Positions 27,008 to 37,404 of a DNA stretch of 64,000 nt are shown here, piece after piece. This DNA is from Granulicella arctica. Lineage in GTDB: Bacteria; Acidobacteriota; Terriglobia; Terriglobales; Acidobacteriaceae. Below the pieces are notes generated by a model. The model did no database searches. It had not been told where the DNA came from and was given only the letters and a program-made list of their open reading frames with translations. The DNA lies in contig NZ_JACCCW010000002.1 of NCBI RefSeq assembly GCF_013410065.1, positions 496,001 through 560,000 of the forward strand, written 5' to 3'. The position numbers were made by a program, and so were the translations under genes. Numbering within the stretch: the stretch's first letter is position 1; every line of letters begins with the position of its first letter.

Positions 27008-27375
27008 CTAGTGCCAGGAAAATGCCGCAGATGGGGATATGTCGGATCCTGCGTCGCCTTCCTTGAGGTCTATGCGTTCGATGAGACCGTCTACGATGGC
27101 ATAAACGTGCCACCCCACGCTATCGGAAAGAACATCGCCACCCGAGACTCTTCATGAGCTGGTGGACTTTGACCTCCGTCTTGCCCCTTCGCGCTCGATC
27201 ACTTCGATCGGTTCCACGTGAGGATCAAACTCCTGCCACTGACGGGGCCAGTGGATGCGAATCTCTTCTTTCCCAACCGCCGAGCCATCTTCCGACGCCT
27301 TGGGCCAGCTAACGTTCTCACACATGAGCGCCGGGGCGCTGTCGATATCCCGATGATCGAAGGCAGAGTAGGCCT
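27008..27375 (-). pseudogene. SnoaL-like / NTF2-fold small protein, frameshifted
   Basis: Reading on the minus strand gives AYSAFDHRDIDSAPALM, then WPRQWQEFDPHVEPIEVIE and later SDSVGWHVYAIVDGLIERID. This is the pattern of nuclear transport factor 2-like proteins (SnoaL family). Between them, a stretch of about 45 bases makes sense only in another frame (GKTEVKVHQLMKSLG); in the main frame it contains a TGA. Two compensating indels therefore seem to have occurred. The true start is also missing, as a TAG lies just upstream. Members are small hydrolase- or isomerase-like proteins with varied roles. Confidence 0.65.
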
Positions 27376-27582
27376 AAGCTATCAATGCCTGTGTGTTCGG
27401 CATGAATCCGCCGGAATACATCCGTGTACTTTACACATAAAAGAACTAGCATCAACAAGCGCTCTTATAGCCATCTGGATGGCGCGTTGAGGACCTGTAA
27501 GGCAAGACAGGCGACTTAGGCGCGACCTGATTGTGGCGGTACATGTGAGGCTCTTCCCCACGCATCAAGGCGTTACTCGAGC

Positions 27583-27990
27583 TCATCCCCAACTGAATTC
27601 GATCAGGGTCTGGACGTCAGGGTGGAGGCTTTTGTGCACGGGGCAGGTGTGTGCAGCTCGCTCGAGTTTTAGCTTGTTCTCAGGGTTGAGAAAGTGGGGT
27701 ACATGAATCTTGACGGTCAGGCTCTCAATCCTTCTCGGCGTTGCAGTCGTCATCTCCTTTTCCACGGTCGCCGTTGTACCGGTGATATCTAGGTTCAGCG
27801 TCCGGGCCGCGATACCCATCACCGTAAGCATGCAGGTGCCAAGCGCCGTTGCGATCAGATCTGTTGGCGAGAAGCTCTCGCCGCGGCCCAGATTGTCTTT
27901 GGGGGCGTCAGTGTTGAGTTCGGTTCCAGAGGGAGCGTGGACTGCTCTACAGTGCAAGTCTCCCTGATATTCGAATTGAATGGCGACCAT
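27583..27990 (-). CDS. OsmC-family peroxiredoxin-like protein
   Basis: The product has 135 residues from ATG 27990, with AAAGGAAC as ribosome site; an upstream in-frame start at 28038 is less likely. The two redox cysteines of OsmC/YhfA proteins are visible in ALGTCMLTVMGI and AHTCPVHKSL. The SPTDLIATALGTC stretch is characteristic. Proteins of this type detoxify organic peroxides by a thiol mechanism in the cytoplasm. It appears intact although its neighbours are fragments, so it may be the only working gene in this part of the island. Confidence 0.9.
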   Translation of the reverse strand: MVAIQFEYQGDLHCRAVHAPSGTELNTDAPKDNLGRGESFSPTDLIATALGTCMLTVMGIAARTLNLDITGTTATVEKEMTTATPRRIESLTVKIHVPHFLNPENKLKLERAAHTCPVHKSLHPDVQTLIEFSWG

Positions 27991-28299
27991 CTTTGTTCCT
28001 TTGAAAATTTGATTGGAAGGGAGGAACGCAGGAAACACGCCCTCGCCTTGTCACTCACATAGTAGGTGCTCACTGTCGTTTTTCACAAGCAGAGCTCCTC
28101 GTAATAATTCCATCGACATCGTGCGGAGCCTAACAAATTGGCGCAAGGAATAGTGATCAGGCTGGAATCGGATAGCAAGGAACTGGCGCAGCGGCGCAGG
28201 CTCGCGACAGCGAAGTCTTCAACATAACCCGCCGTCACTGGACAAGCGATACATTTCAGACGTTCTACGCTGACTATCACACCACTGTAGATCACATCG

Positions 28300-28449
28300 C
28301 TACTCTGGCGGTACCCAGCCTGGACGAGATCGCCTCTGAGTTATGGATCTGGCGCAGTCCGGCGAAAAGACGAGCAGATTCCCTAAGCATGCCCCTTCTG
28401 TTGGCGGCAATGTATAGTACCCGAGCTTGATCCGTGCAACACTCCGCAT
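28300..28449 (-). pseudogene. Possible DUF6094-type (methyltransferase-like) N-terminal fragment
   Basis: From ATG 28449 the frame gives 49 residues beginning MRSVARIKLGYYTLPPTEG, followed by LGNLLVFSPDCA. The R-x-K-L-G-Y-Y-x-L-P opening resembles DUF6094 proteins, methyltransferase-like proteins of mobile islands. The expected DPCxGxG motif is not found after it, and no other frame restores it convincingly. The recognition rests on a short stretch from memory, so confidence is low. If correct, it supports a mobile-element origin of this region. Confidence 0.35.
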
Positions 28450-28868
28450 GCTTGTTCTCCCAAGATTGCTTATCACAAATTGTGCAAAATTGTGGCCAAA
28501 TGGCCAGAACCTGTTTGATCCGAATTTCCATTTCCCCGCTAAGAAACATCCTCAGCAGGCGGGTGGCTGGATTTCTTTCAGTCTCACGAGCAGCGACGGA
28601 AATACTAAGGCCATGGAGATCGAGTGTTTCTCGCTGAGTGCATCGCCCTGTGGGTATTGAAAAACTTGTTTCCTGCGTAAACAGGCTCAAATCCGGGGAT
28701 AGAAAATATCTGCCAGGCCGAGAAAATCGCTTATAGGACATCCTGGCGCGATGAATCTTTCCGCGAGTTCCCGAGGGTAAGTTTTTCAACGCCCACGCCT
28801 GTTGGTGCCAAATGAGATTCAGCTTGGTCTTTGCTAAGCGATCAGAGCTCAATAGATTACTCCTATTG
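28450..28868. other. Gene-free stretch in the island
   Basis: About 420 bases without a convincing gene. The long open frame on the minus strand (28292-28966) has no family-like features and unbalanced composition. I see no clear terminator for the multicopper oxidase that ends at 28869. Confidence 0.4.
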
Positions 28869-30866
28869 TCAGGGCTGCGGGCTTGCAAGTTTGTGGAACG
28901 AGATCTCCCTCGGGTGGGTTTTGCCGACCACGCTACTGTTATTAGTGACCGTGCTTGGCAGCACACGAAGCACCCCCATCATGCCATTGTCCTCGTGGTC
29001 CACAAGATGGCAGTGGAATGGGATATCTCCTGTCATTGTTTCGGGAAAATAAATCTTAATGCGCACTGTTCCCGGAGTGGGGCCTGATGGAGGGTCTACT
29101 CGGTCGAAGCCTACCGCGGCGGGTACGATCACCGTGTCGAGCAAGGGAGGGTCATCCTGCTGTAGGCCGTTGACACCCAACAATCGGAAGTGCACTTGGT
29201 GGATGTGAAACGCATGGATCTCACGCGTCCAGTTTTCAATCGTCCACTCCTCAACCGATCCGGCCGCCACGTTGATGGCTGGTGGGTCAGACATCTCGTA
29301 GGGCTTGAGCACTGCCCCCTGCCGCCGCTCGACAATATAGAAATCAGTCTGGTCGGAATCTCCGGGGCGCGGATACTCGGCGAACGCGAGCACGCGGGTG
29401 CGGTCGGTCTTGCGTGCAAGCAAGCCGGAAAATAGATCAGGCACTGTACTGCGCGGCGCGTCAGAGATCGGAGGCTGTGCAGCATCGTCGGTGTAGGGTA
29501 GGCTCGTCAAAATTCCAAGCCGTCGCTCTGGCACCACATCGCCAGCGCAGCCTGTGTCCACCGCGTGGGTGACGAAATAGATCTTTGTTCCCAGCTTTGG
29601 CGCAGTAACCAGAAACTCCACACGCCCGGCGGGTGGCACCGATTGCGCGGCTGTAGTGGCAACGAGCTTAACGGGCCGCCCAGCGTCATTGGTGAGCGGT
29701 GCGCCGTCACGCGCGATAATGCGGACTGGTACAGGCTTTCCGGCCTCGTCGATCAGGGCCAGATCGAGCACCGCATCCGTAGCCGCATTCACCACGCGCC
29801 ATAGCTGTGTGGTGCCGACTGTGATGTGCAAGGGAGCAAGATCTTTGTCGGCGACCTCTCCGTCCACCACGGGCGCGCCGTTCAAGGTAATTTCGTCCAA
29901 AGCGGCTGCGTTTGCGCAACCAAGTTCATGGCTCGTATCGATCTCTCCGCCGGTCTTCACACTACTCTCCGTAGCGTGCTCTGCATGGGGCATGGCTCGT
30001 TGCACCATAGGCATAGTGTCGTTCATGTTTGTGCGATGGTCGGTTGGTGGAATAAGCATGGCGGGATTTTTCGAATCGCTGTCGCGCAACTGCCGCACGA
30101 TAAAGACGCGATCCTCGATACCTGCCGCCTCCCGGGCCTCGTCATCTGGTCCCTCAACCACGATTGCGCCGGTCAAGCCCGCCAGCATCTGCGCCTGCAC
30201 TTCGCCATGCACATGCGGGTGATACCAGTAGAGCCCCGGCGGCATATTGGGCGGTATTTGGTACTGGTAAGTAATCTCGCGTTGACCGCAACCTGTATCG
30301 CCCACGGCCGGATCGGCACAGCCCATCAGCACCTCGTCCTGCGGAGCGGTGGGGGGAACAGCAAATCCGTGCATGTGCAGGTTGGTGCGGCCAGTCGGCA
30401 CATGGAATTGTCCCGGGATTACTGCAACGACTCCAACTCTGTCCGGCACGGCCTCAACCGGCCGATCACGCAACACGATGGGCGGCAACAGCTTGCCAAG
30501 CACGGACGGATCAGTAATCTCGTTTCGGAGAGTCACCGTCAGCGTCGCTCCCTGCTTGACTCGTATGGTCGGCGCCTCGGCAACGCCGTCGATGACATAG
30601 CAAAGCGTAGTGCCTTCCTGTCGGACCACCAGGCTGACTCTCGGCTTGCGCGCATTCACCCAGCGATCATGTGCAAAATTGCCACGCGGTGGCAAGCCAA
30701 TACCGCATGGATGGGAGGGTGTGGAGGTAGGATTCCAGGCAAGGCCAGTATATTCATCGCGATCCGCCAAGGCCGCTCTACAGACCAGATATAGCGCTAG
30801 CACCATCACGATCCTGGCAATGGCTTTTATCAAAGAAGTGGTTTGGGTCAACTGTATCGCTCTCAA
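28869..30866 (-). CDS. Multicopper oxidase
   Basis: Up to 665 residues, secreted. A signal sequence lies near residues 12-35 (LIKAIARIVMVLALYLVCRAALA). All four copper-binding motifs are present: NLHMHG, WYHPHVHG, HAFHIHQVHF and FHCHLVDHEDNGMM. Such enzymes oxidise phenolics or metal ions with reduction of oxygen to water. An inserted Met- and His-containing segment (about 270-310, NMNDTMPMVQRAMPHAEHA) resembles metal-binding loops of copper-tolerance oxidases. The start is uncertain: TTG 30866, TTG 30833 or ATG 30806. A terminator 28 bp upstream of the first leaves little room for a separate promoter, which argues for a later start. Confidence 0.9.
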   Translation of the reverse strand: MRAIQLTQTTSLIKAIARIVMVLALYLVCRAALADRDEYTGLAWNPTSTPSHPCGIGLPPRGNFAHDRWVNARKPRVSLVVRQEGTTLCYVIDGVAEAPTIRVKQGATLTVTLRNEITDPSVLGKLLPPIVLRDRPVEAVPDRVGVVAVIPGQFHVPTGRTNLHMHGFAVPPTAPQDEVLMGCADPAVGDTGCGQREITYQYQIPPNMPPGLYWYHPHVHGEVQAQMLAGLTGAIVVEGPDDEAREAAGIEDRVFIVRQLRDSDSKNPAMLIPPTDHRTNMNDTMPMVQRAMPHAEHATESSVKTGGEIDTSHELGCANAAALDEITLNGAPVVDGEVADKDLAPLHITVGTTQLWRVVNAATDAVLDLALIDEAGKPVPVRIIARDGAPLTNDAGRPVKLVATTAAQSVPPAGRVEFLVTAPKLGTKIYFVTHAVDTGCAGDVVPERRLGILTSLPYTDDAAQPPISDAPRSTVPDLFSGLLARKTDRTRVLAFAEYPRPGDSDQTDFYIVERRQGAVLKPYEMSDPPAINVAAGSVEEWTIENWTREIHAFHIHQVHFRLLGVNGLQQDDPPLLDTVIVPAAVGFDRVDPPSGPTPGTVRIKIYFPETMTGDIPFHCHLVDHEDNGMMGVLRVLPSTVTNNSSVVGKTHPREISFHKLASPQP

Positions 30867-30893
30867 GAAATTCGACTATCTTCAAACAAAGGA

Positions 30894-30919
30894 ATCCGCC
30901 CGCTCGACAGCGGGCGGAT
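30894..30919 (-). terminator. Terminator between phosphoesterase and multicopper oxidase
   Basis: An 11-bp perfect stem (ATCCGCCCGCT, 30894-30904, with 30909-30919) with a 4-base loop is followed on the minus strand by TTCCTTTGTTTG. Confidence 0.82.
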
Positions 30920-30948
30920 CCATCCGTTATACAGACCATCAAGGCCGT

Positions 30949-32151
30949 TTATTTATCAAACAGGCTGATAAACTCAGCGGTGGTATCGCACGCATGGTTG
31001 AGGCACGGAAGGCGGAAACCGGCCTCGAGTGTGTGCAGCAGATCGAAGTGGTCATAAGGGGTTGTGACCTGCGAGCCAGCCGTACCGTAGTTTTTGTCGA
31101 CGATGAACGGCACACGGTTGAAGTTATTTGAATAGTCGTTTTCGTCAAACACGATGACGATTGCATTGTTGCCCCGCATCCAAACAGGGGAGGCTTTGAT
31201 AGCAAGCACAACCTGCTTGATGACTGAGTCGGAGAGTTGAATATCGGCCTGTTGGTCGCTGCAGGTATTCGCCTGACCGCTCACGGTGTGGATGTCGTGA
31301 CATTTGTTGGGCACGATGAAGGAGAGGCTGGGCACGTCGCCAGTTGCCAGGTCCTGATAAAGTCCGGCGGCGCCATTCCATTCCTGGACCTGATTCTCGG
31401 ACAATAGCGGATCATAGCCTTGCTGGACATCAGCGAAGAACACAAACGGATTGTGATCGGTCACGTAGAGCTGAGAGATCACTGGCGTCGGGGTGTTTGA
31501 GGTAAAAAACGAACTGGGTGTGAGATTCGAGAAGTTGCCATCCGAGTAGTACACGCCATCGACGCGCGGGCCGGTTGTCGGCAGACTCTCCTGATAGTCC
31601 TTCCAACTCAGACCGGCTTCGACCAACTGGTGCGCAATGGTCTTCGGCGTGTAGGTGATGCTCGCATAGTTGCGGAGCGCGCAGTTATGGTCAACCGGCG
31701 TACCCGAGAACGAGATCTGACCGTTGCAGCCGCCGCTCGGTGCAGTGGCAGGAGTGGCTATGTCCTCGCCGCCGTTATAGATTGAATCCACGGCACCACT
31801 GCAATCGTTAGAGTATTGATTGGAATGGCACGGACCGCTGACCCAGTTGAGCGGATCGTCGTTGGTGATGCCGAAGTTGGAACCGCCGGTCAGCTCCAGG
31901 TAATTGACCAGGCTAGGATGACCGACGCCGTAATAGTTAGTGGCCTGGCCTGCTTCCTGGGCTTCCTGGTTCATGAAGGGAGCATTGGGATTGCCAATAA
32001 TTTCCTGCTTCAGGTGGTTCTCCATCATAATGACGAAGACGTGGTCTAACTTAGGAATAGAACCACGGTGAACCGGTTCAGAGCCTTCTTTGGCTAACGC
32101 CGAGACCGACATAAGCATGGCTGCGGCGAGCACTAAAGCTTGTTTTTTCAT
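30949..32151 (-). CDS. Secreted phosphoesterase family protein (PF04185, acid phosphatase/phospholipase C-like)
   Basis: ATG 32151 gives 400 residues, with CTGGAGAAAT as ribosome site and a clear signal peptide (MKKQALVLAAAMLMSVSALA). The phosphoesterase core is seen in LDHVFVIMMENH, VGHPSLVNYLELTGG and IVIVFDENDYS; these Asp, Glu and His positions bind the catalytic metals in PF04185. Relatives include acid phosphatase AcpA and phospholipase C. The substrate is unknown. It is a distant relative of the phospholipase C at 44227. It appears intact. The gap upstream (32152-32462) would hold its promoter. Confidence 0.88.
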   Translation of the reverse strand: MKKQALVLAAAMLMSVSALAKEGSEPVHRGSIPKLDHVFVIMMENHLKQEIIGNPNAPFMNQEAQEAGQATNYYGVGHPSLVNYLELTGGSNFGITNDDPLNWVSGPCHSNQYSNDCSGAVDSIYNGGEDIATPATAPSGGCNGQISFSGTPVDHNCALRNYASITYTPKTIAHQLVEAGLSWKDYQESLPTTGPRVDGVYYSDGNFSNLTPSSFFTSNTPTPVISQLYVTDHNPFVFFADVQQGYDPLLSENQVQEWNGAAGLYQDLATGDVPSLSFIVPNKCHDIHTVSGQANTCSDQQADIQLSDSVIKQVVLAIKASPVWMRGNNAIVIVFDENDYSNNFNRVPFIVDKNYGTAGSQVTTPYDHFDLLHTLEAGFRLPCLNHACDTTAEFISLFDK

Positions 32152-32462
32152 ATATTTCTCCAGAATATTTGTTCGCATGAACCGGGTCTTCACTCGAGCC
32201 GCAAAAACCAACACGATGCGAAGAACCAGATGCTCTCATCAAACACAGAGCCGATGACGGGCATATGAACGTTGCTAGTTATTAGTGTTAAGGTTGAACC
32301 GCAAAGCAGTGGCACCATCCAATGGGTAGATATTCTGATAGGCCATCGCGCCAGACTAATGTTGATAATCGCCGAGTCACTCATTGACGAAATGATTGGT
32401 ACCGAGATGTCGGTTTCTAACAACTCTCCTCTCGAACGCCGACCGTTGTCGCAAAATTTCGT
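32152..32462. other. Gap upstream of the phosphoesterase gene
   Basis: A gap of 311 bases containing the ribosome site of the phosphoesterase gene and presumably its promoter. I recognise no other feature; open frames here lack family-like sequence. Confidence 0.4.
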
Positions 32463-32845
32463 TTACATGAGAGGATGGCTCGTCTGTACAATCGTGCGCC
32501 GCTCAACTGCCCGATGGAAGACTTTTGGGTGACTCACAGCCTCACCGTCCCCCTGCTTCAGGCTACGGAAGACAATCGCCGAAACAATGGTCAATGCCCC
32601 GAGCGCCACGAGTGCATTGTGAATACCGTGGATCATCTCGATAGGACCGGATTGGCCATTGCCAGGAACGAAAAATGCTGTCGACAACCCCGCACTCGCG
32701 ACGCCGAAGCTGATCGACATCTGTTGCATGGTGCTCGTAATAGAACTGGCAGCACTGGCCTCTTGGTCCGTGGTGTCGGCATAGACCAGGGTATTCATGC
32801 TTGTGTACTGCAAAGACGCAAAGGCCCCAAAACTTATGCTGCTCT
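32463..32845 (-). pseudogene. MFS drug transporter (DHA2/EmrB-like), C-terminal fragment
   Basis: Only the last third is present: SISFGAFASLQYTSMNTLVY, then ASSITSTMQQMSISFGVASA and two membrane helices (LSTAFFV and ALVALGALTIVSAIVF). The strings match the end of 14-helix drug-proton antiporters. The gene is lost upstream of about 32845, where stops appear. No start is available for a working protein. It is another truncated gene in the island. Confidence 0.78.
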
Positions 32846-32950
32846 CTTACAGTAAGAAACGGTTACGTACTCATTGAGCGTTGCCCCAAAAGCCTAATGT
32901 CTCGTTACCTTGATTCGCTGCTGAATGCCTTTAAAGAACAAGGAGAATAG

Positions 32951-33700
32951 GTGAGAATTGGGGTATTCCTTACCTTAATGGAGCTCTGCGGGATGTGCAT
33001 CACGACAGCTGCGTCCGGGCAGACATCCAATCACGACGCATCCTTAGCTGCACTACAGAATTTGCTAGACGCCGGTCTGGACCAGCATCCCTTTTTCTAT
33101 TGTGGGGAGTGGGGTTAAATCCATCCTCAGCAGACAATGCATCTGATTCGCGGTAGAAAGGAAGTTTGGAACTACTCCATCCCCAGAAGATTACTATCGC
33201 AGGAAGGAGCGAAATTCAAGAATTTGGGGGACTGTACGCGGCTGTCAGATGGAAATATACTCTTCAGCCGTAAGACAGGCACCGATATCATTACGCCAAA
33301 CAAGAGAGTGATCTGGAGCTACTACGCTGAGATCGGGACTGAGGTTCATTCAGTTCAGGCAATCGGCACGAACCGTGTTCGGCTGACGCAGAACGGCAAT
33401 CCTGCGAAATTGATGCTCGTTGAAGTGCCTTCAGGCAAGTTGACGCGGCAAATTGTAATTCTAACCTCTCACCTCGATGAGGTTCATGATCAGTTTCGAC
33501 GCGCCCGAATGACGCAGGCCGGAACTTTTCTTGTGGCGCAGATTGACATGGATAAGATGATTGAATACGACAAGGATGGCAAGCCATATGGTCGGTGGAC
33601 GCTCCTGCGGCATGGTCAGCGGCCAAGTTGAAAGGTGGCAATACCTTAATTTCGGGAAATCAGCATGGATCCGTTCGTGAAGTTAGTTCAAAGGGATAGA
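32951..33700 (+). pseudogene. PQQ/TolB-like beta-propeller protein, broken and truncated
   Basis: Starts at GTG 32951 with AAGGAGAATAG as ribosome site and a signal-like N-terminus, then NHDASLAALQNLLDAGLDQH and PFFYCGEWG before a TAA at 33116. The same family continues from 33137 (WNYSIPRRL, NLGDCTRLSDGNILFSRKTG, GTEVHSVQAIG, EVHDQFRRARMTQAGTFLV). A frameshift near 33600 then moves to WSAAKLKGGNTLISGNQHGS. It ends abruptly near 33700, where a TonB-receptor sequence begins. At least three defects: a stop, a frameshift and loss of the 3' end. Intact relatives are secreted propellers of unknown function. Confidence 0.78.
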
Positions 33701-36700
33701 TTATATGGCAGCTTAACCTTTCAACCAGTCAAGATTGGCCATTATTCTGTGGCTGTTGGAGCAGCTGGATTCGCCACCACTACAAAGACCGGGATCGAAT
33801 TACACGTCAGCGAGCGGTTGGAAGCCGATATTCGACTCAAGGTCGGTACCCAGGCGGAATCAGTGCAGGTAAGCGCTGTTGACACCCCTTTGCTACAGAC
33901 AGACGATGCATCCACCGGCCAGGTCATGACCGCAAAGCAGATTACGGACATCCCGCTCAACCAGCGTAACTATGTGTTTATTGCTCAATTGGCTGCTGGA
34001 GTGAATCCTTCCAACGGCTCGCGCGGTCAAGGTAACGGAGACTTTAACGCAAATGGTCAGCGTGCGACGCAAAATAATTTCATCCTGGACGGCGTTGACA
34101 ACAACTCGAACGCAATCGACTTTCTGAATGGAGCAAGCTACGTTGTGAAACCTCCGCCCGATGCGCTTCAGGAGTTTAAAATCCAGACCTCGGATTCCAG
34201 CGCGGAGTTTGGGCATTCGGCAGGTGGAGTGGTCAACGCCACTCTTAAATCGGGCACGAACAGCTTTCACGGTGACGTGTGGGAGTACATCTGGAATAAC
34301 GACCTGGAGGCACCTCCCGGACAATGGTATGCCCCTAAGACCCCCAAAGCACTTCCTTATCATCAGAACCAATTTGACGGAACAACTGGCGGACCTGTGC
34401 TGAAGAATAAACTCTTCTTTTTTTTCGATTATGAAGGAAACCGGATCGTCCAGGACTCTCCGCAGTTAACAACAGTGCCTACCGCCCTAATGGAAAGTAA
34501 TCCGGGTAATCTTACGCAATTGCTCAATACTACTTTGACGGGCCAAACTCAGCCTATCAAGCTGTATGAGCCCGGTTCCGGCGGAACGGCGATCCTGGGA
34601 TCGAAGTGCGGAAATGCGGCAAATATTATGTGCGTAACCGAGATCGATCTGATCGCACTGACCCTCTTCAAGATGTCTCCTGCGGCTAATACCGGTCCAG
34701 CGGGGCTGGCTTACAATAACTACGCCTGGAACCAGGCGACTACAAATATCACGAATCAGATTGATGCACGAGTGGACTACAACCGGAGTTCAAGTGACCA
34801 AGTGTTTGCCCGGGTAAGCTGGGCGCATGAAGATAAGACCGAGACCACTCCTCTTGGTCCAATCCTCGACGGCGGCGGCACCTTCTCTGACGGGACGTTC
34901 ACCAATTATGCCAAGAACGCGGTTTTAAGCTGGAACCATGTATTCGCGCAGACTCTGACCAACCAAGCCCGTTTCGCGTACAACTGGGGATACTTCAACT
35001 GGTTGGCACAGAGCGCCAATGTGAACTTGGCTGCGCGGTTCGGTTTTGGAGGAGTGCCCTTCCAGCCAAGCAACGGCGGATTGCCGAATATCAGTATTAG
35101 TGGCATCAACGGCATGGGGACACCTTCGTACACGCCTTCCCCTGAACATCAGAATGTCTACCAAATCATCGACGATGCAACGAAGATCTGGGGCAACCAA
35201 TCGTTTAAGTTCGGAGTGAATTTCCAGAACATCCGTTATTCGGTCATTCAGCCAACGAATGCACACACATCGCCCGGATTCAATGGCCACATTACTGGAC
35301 AGCCGGGCACTTCGTTTACGGGGTCAGGCATCGCGGACTATCTTGCTGATCAGCAGAACAGCAACAACACCTCCAGCTTTACCCTTGTGAACAATGGCCA
35401 TTGGTATCGAGCCGCTTATATTCAGGACGATTGGAAGGTGAACAACCGCCTCTCCCTCAACCTGGGTGTGCGTTACGACTTCTTTCAACCGCCTATTGAG
35501 CGGCTGGATCATCGGGCTTCGTTTTATCCCACCGGGGGAATCGATATTCCAGGGGGAGGGACGGGAGTTTACTTGATGCCGCTGTCCCAGAAGAACGTCG
35601 TGCTTAGTCCAATCTTCTTGAACCTTCTGGCTAAGGACAATATCACGCTCAAGTACACGGCCAACCGGGGCTCAGCAATCCACAGCGCACGAACTTCGTA
35701 CCCAGAATAGGGATTTCTTTTCGGCCCTCAAATGACTTTGTTGTTCGTACCGGCTTTGGCATTTTCTTCAAGGGAGTAGAAAATCTCGGAAACTTCCCCA
35801 ATCAGGGAACGAATTATCCCTATGACATTGAGGCATCCTATCCTGCTCCTAACTGCTTGCCGAACAATTGCCCGTCCAATGGCATCACGTTCGAATGTGG
35901 TCCGCCAACCACCGGCCTAAATACCCCATCTCTGGCCGGGACGGACCCAAACATTAAGACGAACTACACCATGCAGCAAAACATGTTTGTACAATTCTCG
36001 ATATCGAACAACACAACCGCCTCGCTCGGTTATGTGGGCACCGAGTTGCGGCATCTGGCGATTGCAGTGACTTATAGCGGCTCTCCCGCACTGCTTCCTC
36101 CTGGGCTGAGTACGCAGCCCTATCAACCGTTCCCTGACTTTGGCGGCACGCGCAATGTGCCTTTGCAGCGATTGCGAACTACAACTCTTTGCAGGCTAAA
36201 CTTGAGCGGCATTACACCAATGGATTGAGTTTCCTGTCATCGTACACATGGTCACACAACCTGGACGACTCAAGAGAACCCCTGCCAAGCAACGGCGACG
36301 GCTCATTTTATTGGTCCTACAATGTTCTCGGCGCCCGGCCCGATTATGGCAACTCGCCGTTTGACACGGCGCAGCGATTTGTTTTCACCGGAACGTATGC
36401 ACTGCCGTTCGGGGAAGGGCGCAAATATGTCAGCAAGAAAGGGATGGCGAATATCCTTGTTGGCGGCTGGGATTCAATCATCCTCTTCCGCACGCAGACA
36501 GGCAATGGTATTACAGTCAACCCAAACACCTCGACTGTAAATGGGGCGGGTGCCCACGCTATTCGGATTGGAAATCCATTCGCCGGTGGAGGCGCGGCCC
36601 CGGATAATAACCCAATTGTTTGTCCGACGAAGGTACGCAATCGAGCCAATTGGTACAACCCCTGCGCATTTGAAAATCCTCCGCAAGCCAGCGTCATTAC

Positions 36701-36998
36701 TGCGCCGGTGACCGGCGCCGCGAACTTCTTGAAGTACCTCGGCGATGCGCGCGAGCAACTTCATGGTCCCGGCTACCAGCGGATCGACATGACGTTCACA
36801 AAGAACTTTAAAACTTACGAGAGCCAGTATCTACAGTTCCGCGGAGATATTTTCAACCTGTTCAATACCCCGACGTGGGGCGCTCCATCGAACGGCGGAA
36901 TTTCAGCACAAGGCGGTCAAATTACCGGTACGAATTTTCTAGGGAACTTCACTCCCGACGCTCGATTCTTCCAACTAGCTCTGAAGTACTACTTCTGA
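33701..36998 (+). pseudogene. Oar-like TonB-dependent receptor, 5'-truncated with two frameshifts
   Basis: The sequence enters inside the carboxypeptidase-regulatory-like domain (LTFQPVKIGHYSVAVGAAGF). It continues with the plug (TDIPLNQRNYVFIAQLAAGV, NFILDGVDNNSNAIDFLNG, AEFGHSAGGVVNATLKSG). The first frame stops at 35710 after a shift near 35670. The second frame runs GNFPNQGTNYPYDIEASYP to about 36160, and the third from about 36165 to 36998, ending FFQLALKYYF. The signal peptide and start are missing. Receptors of this type import large ligands across the outer membrane. It is a paralogue of the intact receptor at 39273. Confidence 0.88.
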
Positions 36999-37404
36999 GA
37001 GTTTGCTTTACATATCCACCCGTTGCACCAGACATGGCCCGACGGGTGGGCACAATCATGGCGCCGTCACTACAATCTCTTTATTCATGCAGAAGAACGG
37101 AAGCGTTCCGTGAACTTATTCCGCAGGAGTTCTTTTTCACGCTGGTCTTGAACCACGGAATACTGGACGACTACATCTCCACTGTCAGGCTGGCGACCGG
37201 AGTCTACCAAACGGTCAATAACCTAGCCTCCCTTCCTTCGCGGAACCCACAGTTTTCAAGTGCTACCGTAAAGCGTTGAAGAGGCCTGCAAACGATGCCT
37301 GGGTGGTTGCACCGAGCTACAGTTTAACCGCACTGGCGAGAGCGACCATCGTCCTAACGCGAAGGTCGGCAGTTGGACTCGGCCCCGGACCACCATTCAC
37401 TCCA
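36999..37404. other. Gap without recognisable gene
   Basis: About 400 bases between the receptor pseudogene and ogt. A weak stem (CCACCCGT at 37017 with ACGGGTGG at about 37043-37050) may be a remnant terminator. No protein family is recognised on either strand. Confidence 0.4.

Noticed and set aside
28292..28966. A 224-residue open frame on the minus strand as a gene
   Set aside because: It has no family-like motifs and overlaps the multicopper oxidase end and the DUF6094-like fragment; it looks like a chance open frame.
32300..32320. A B12-box-like AGCAGTGGCACCAT string as part of a cobalamin riboswitch
   Set aside because: Only the short string matches; no surrounding conserved stems could be drawn and the adjacent gene is a phosphoesterase on the other strand.
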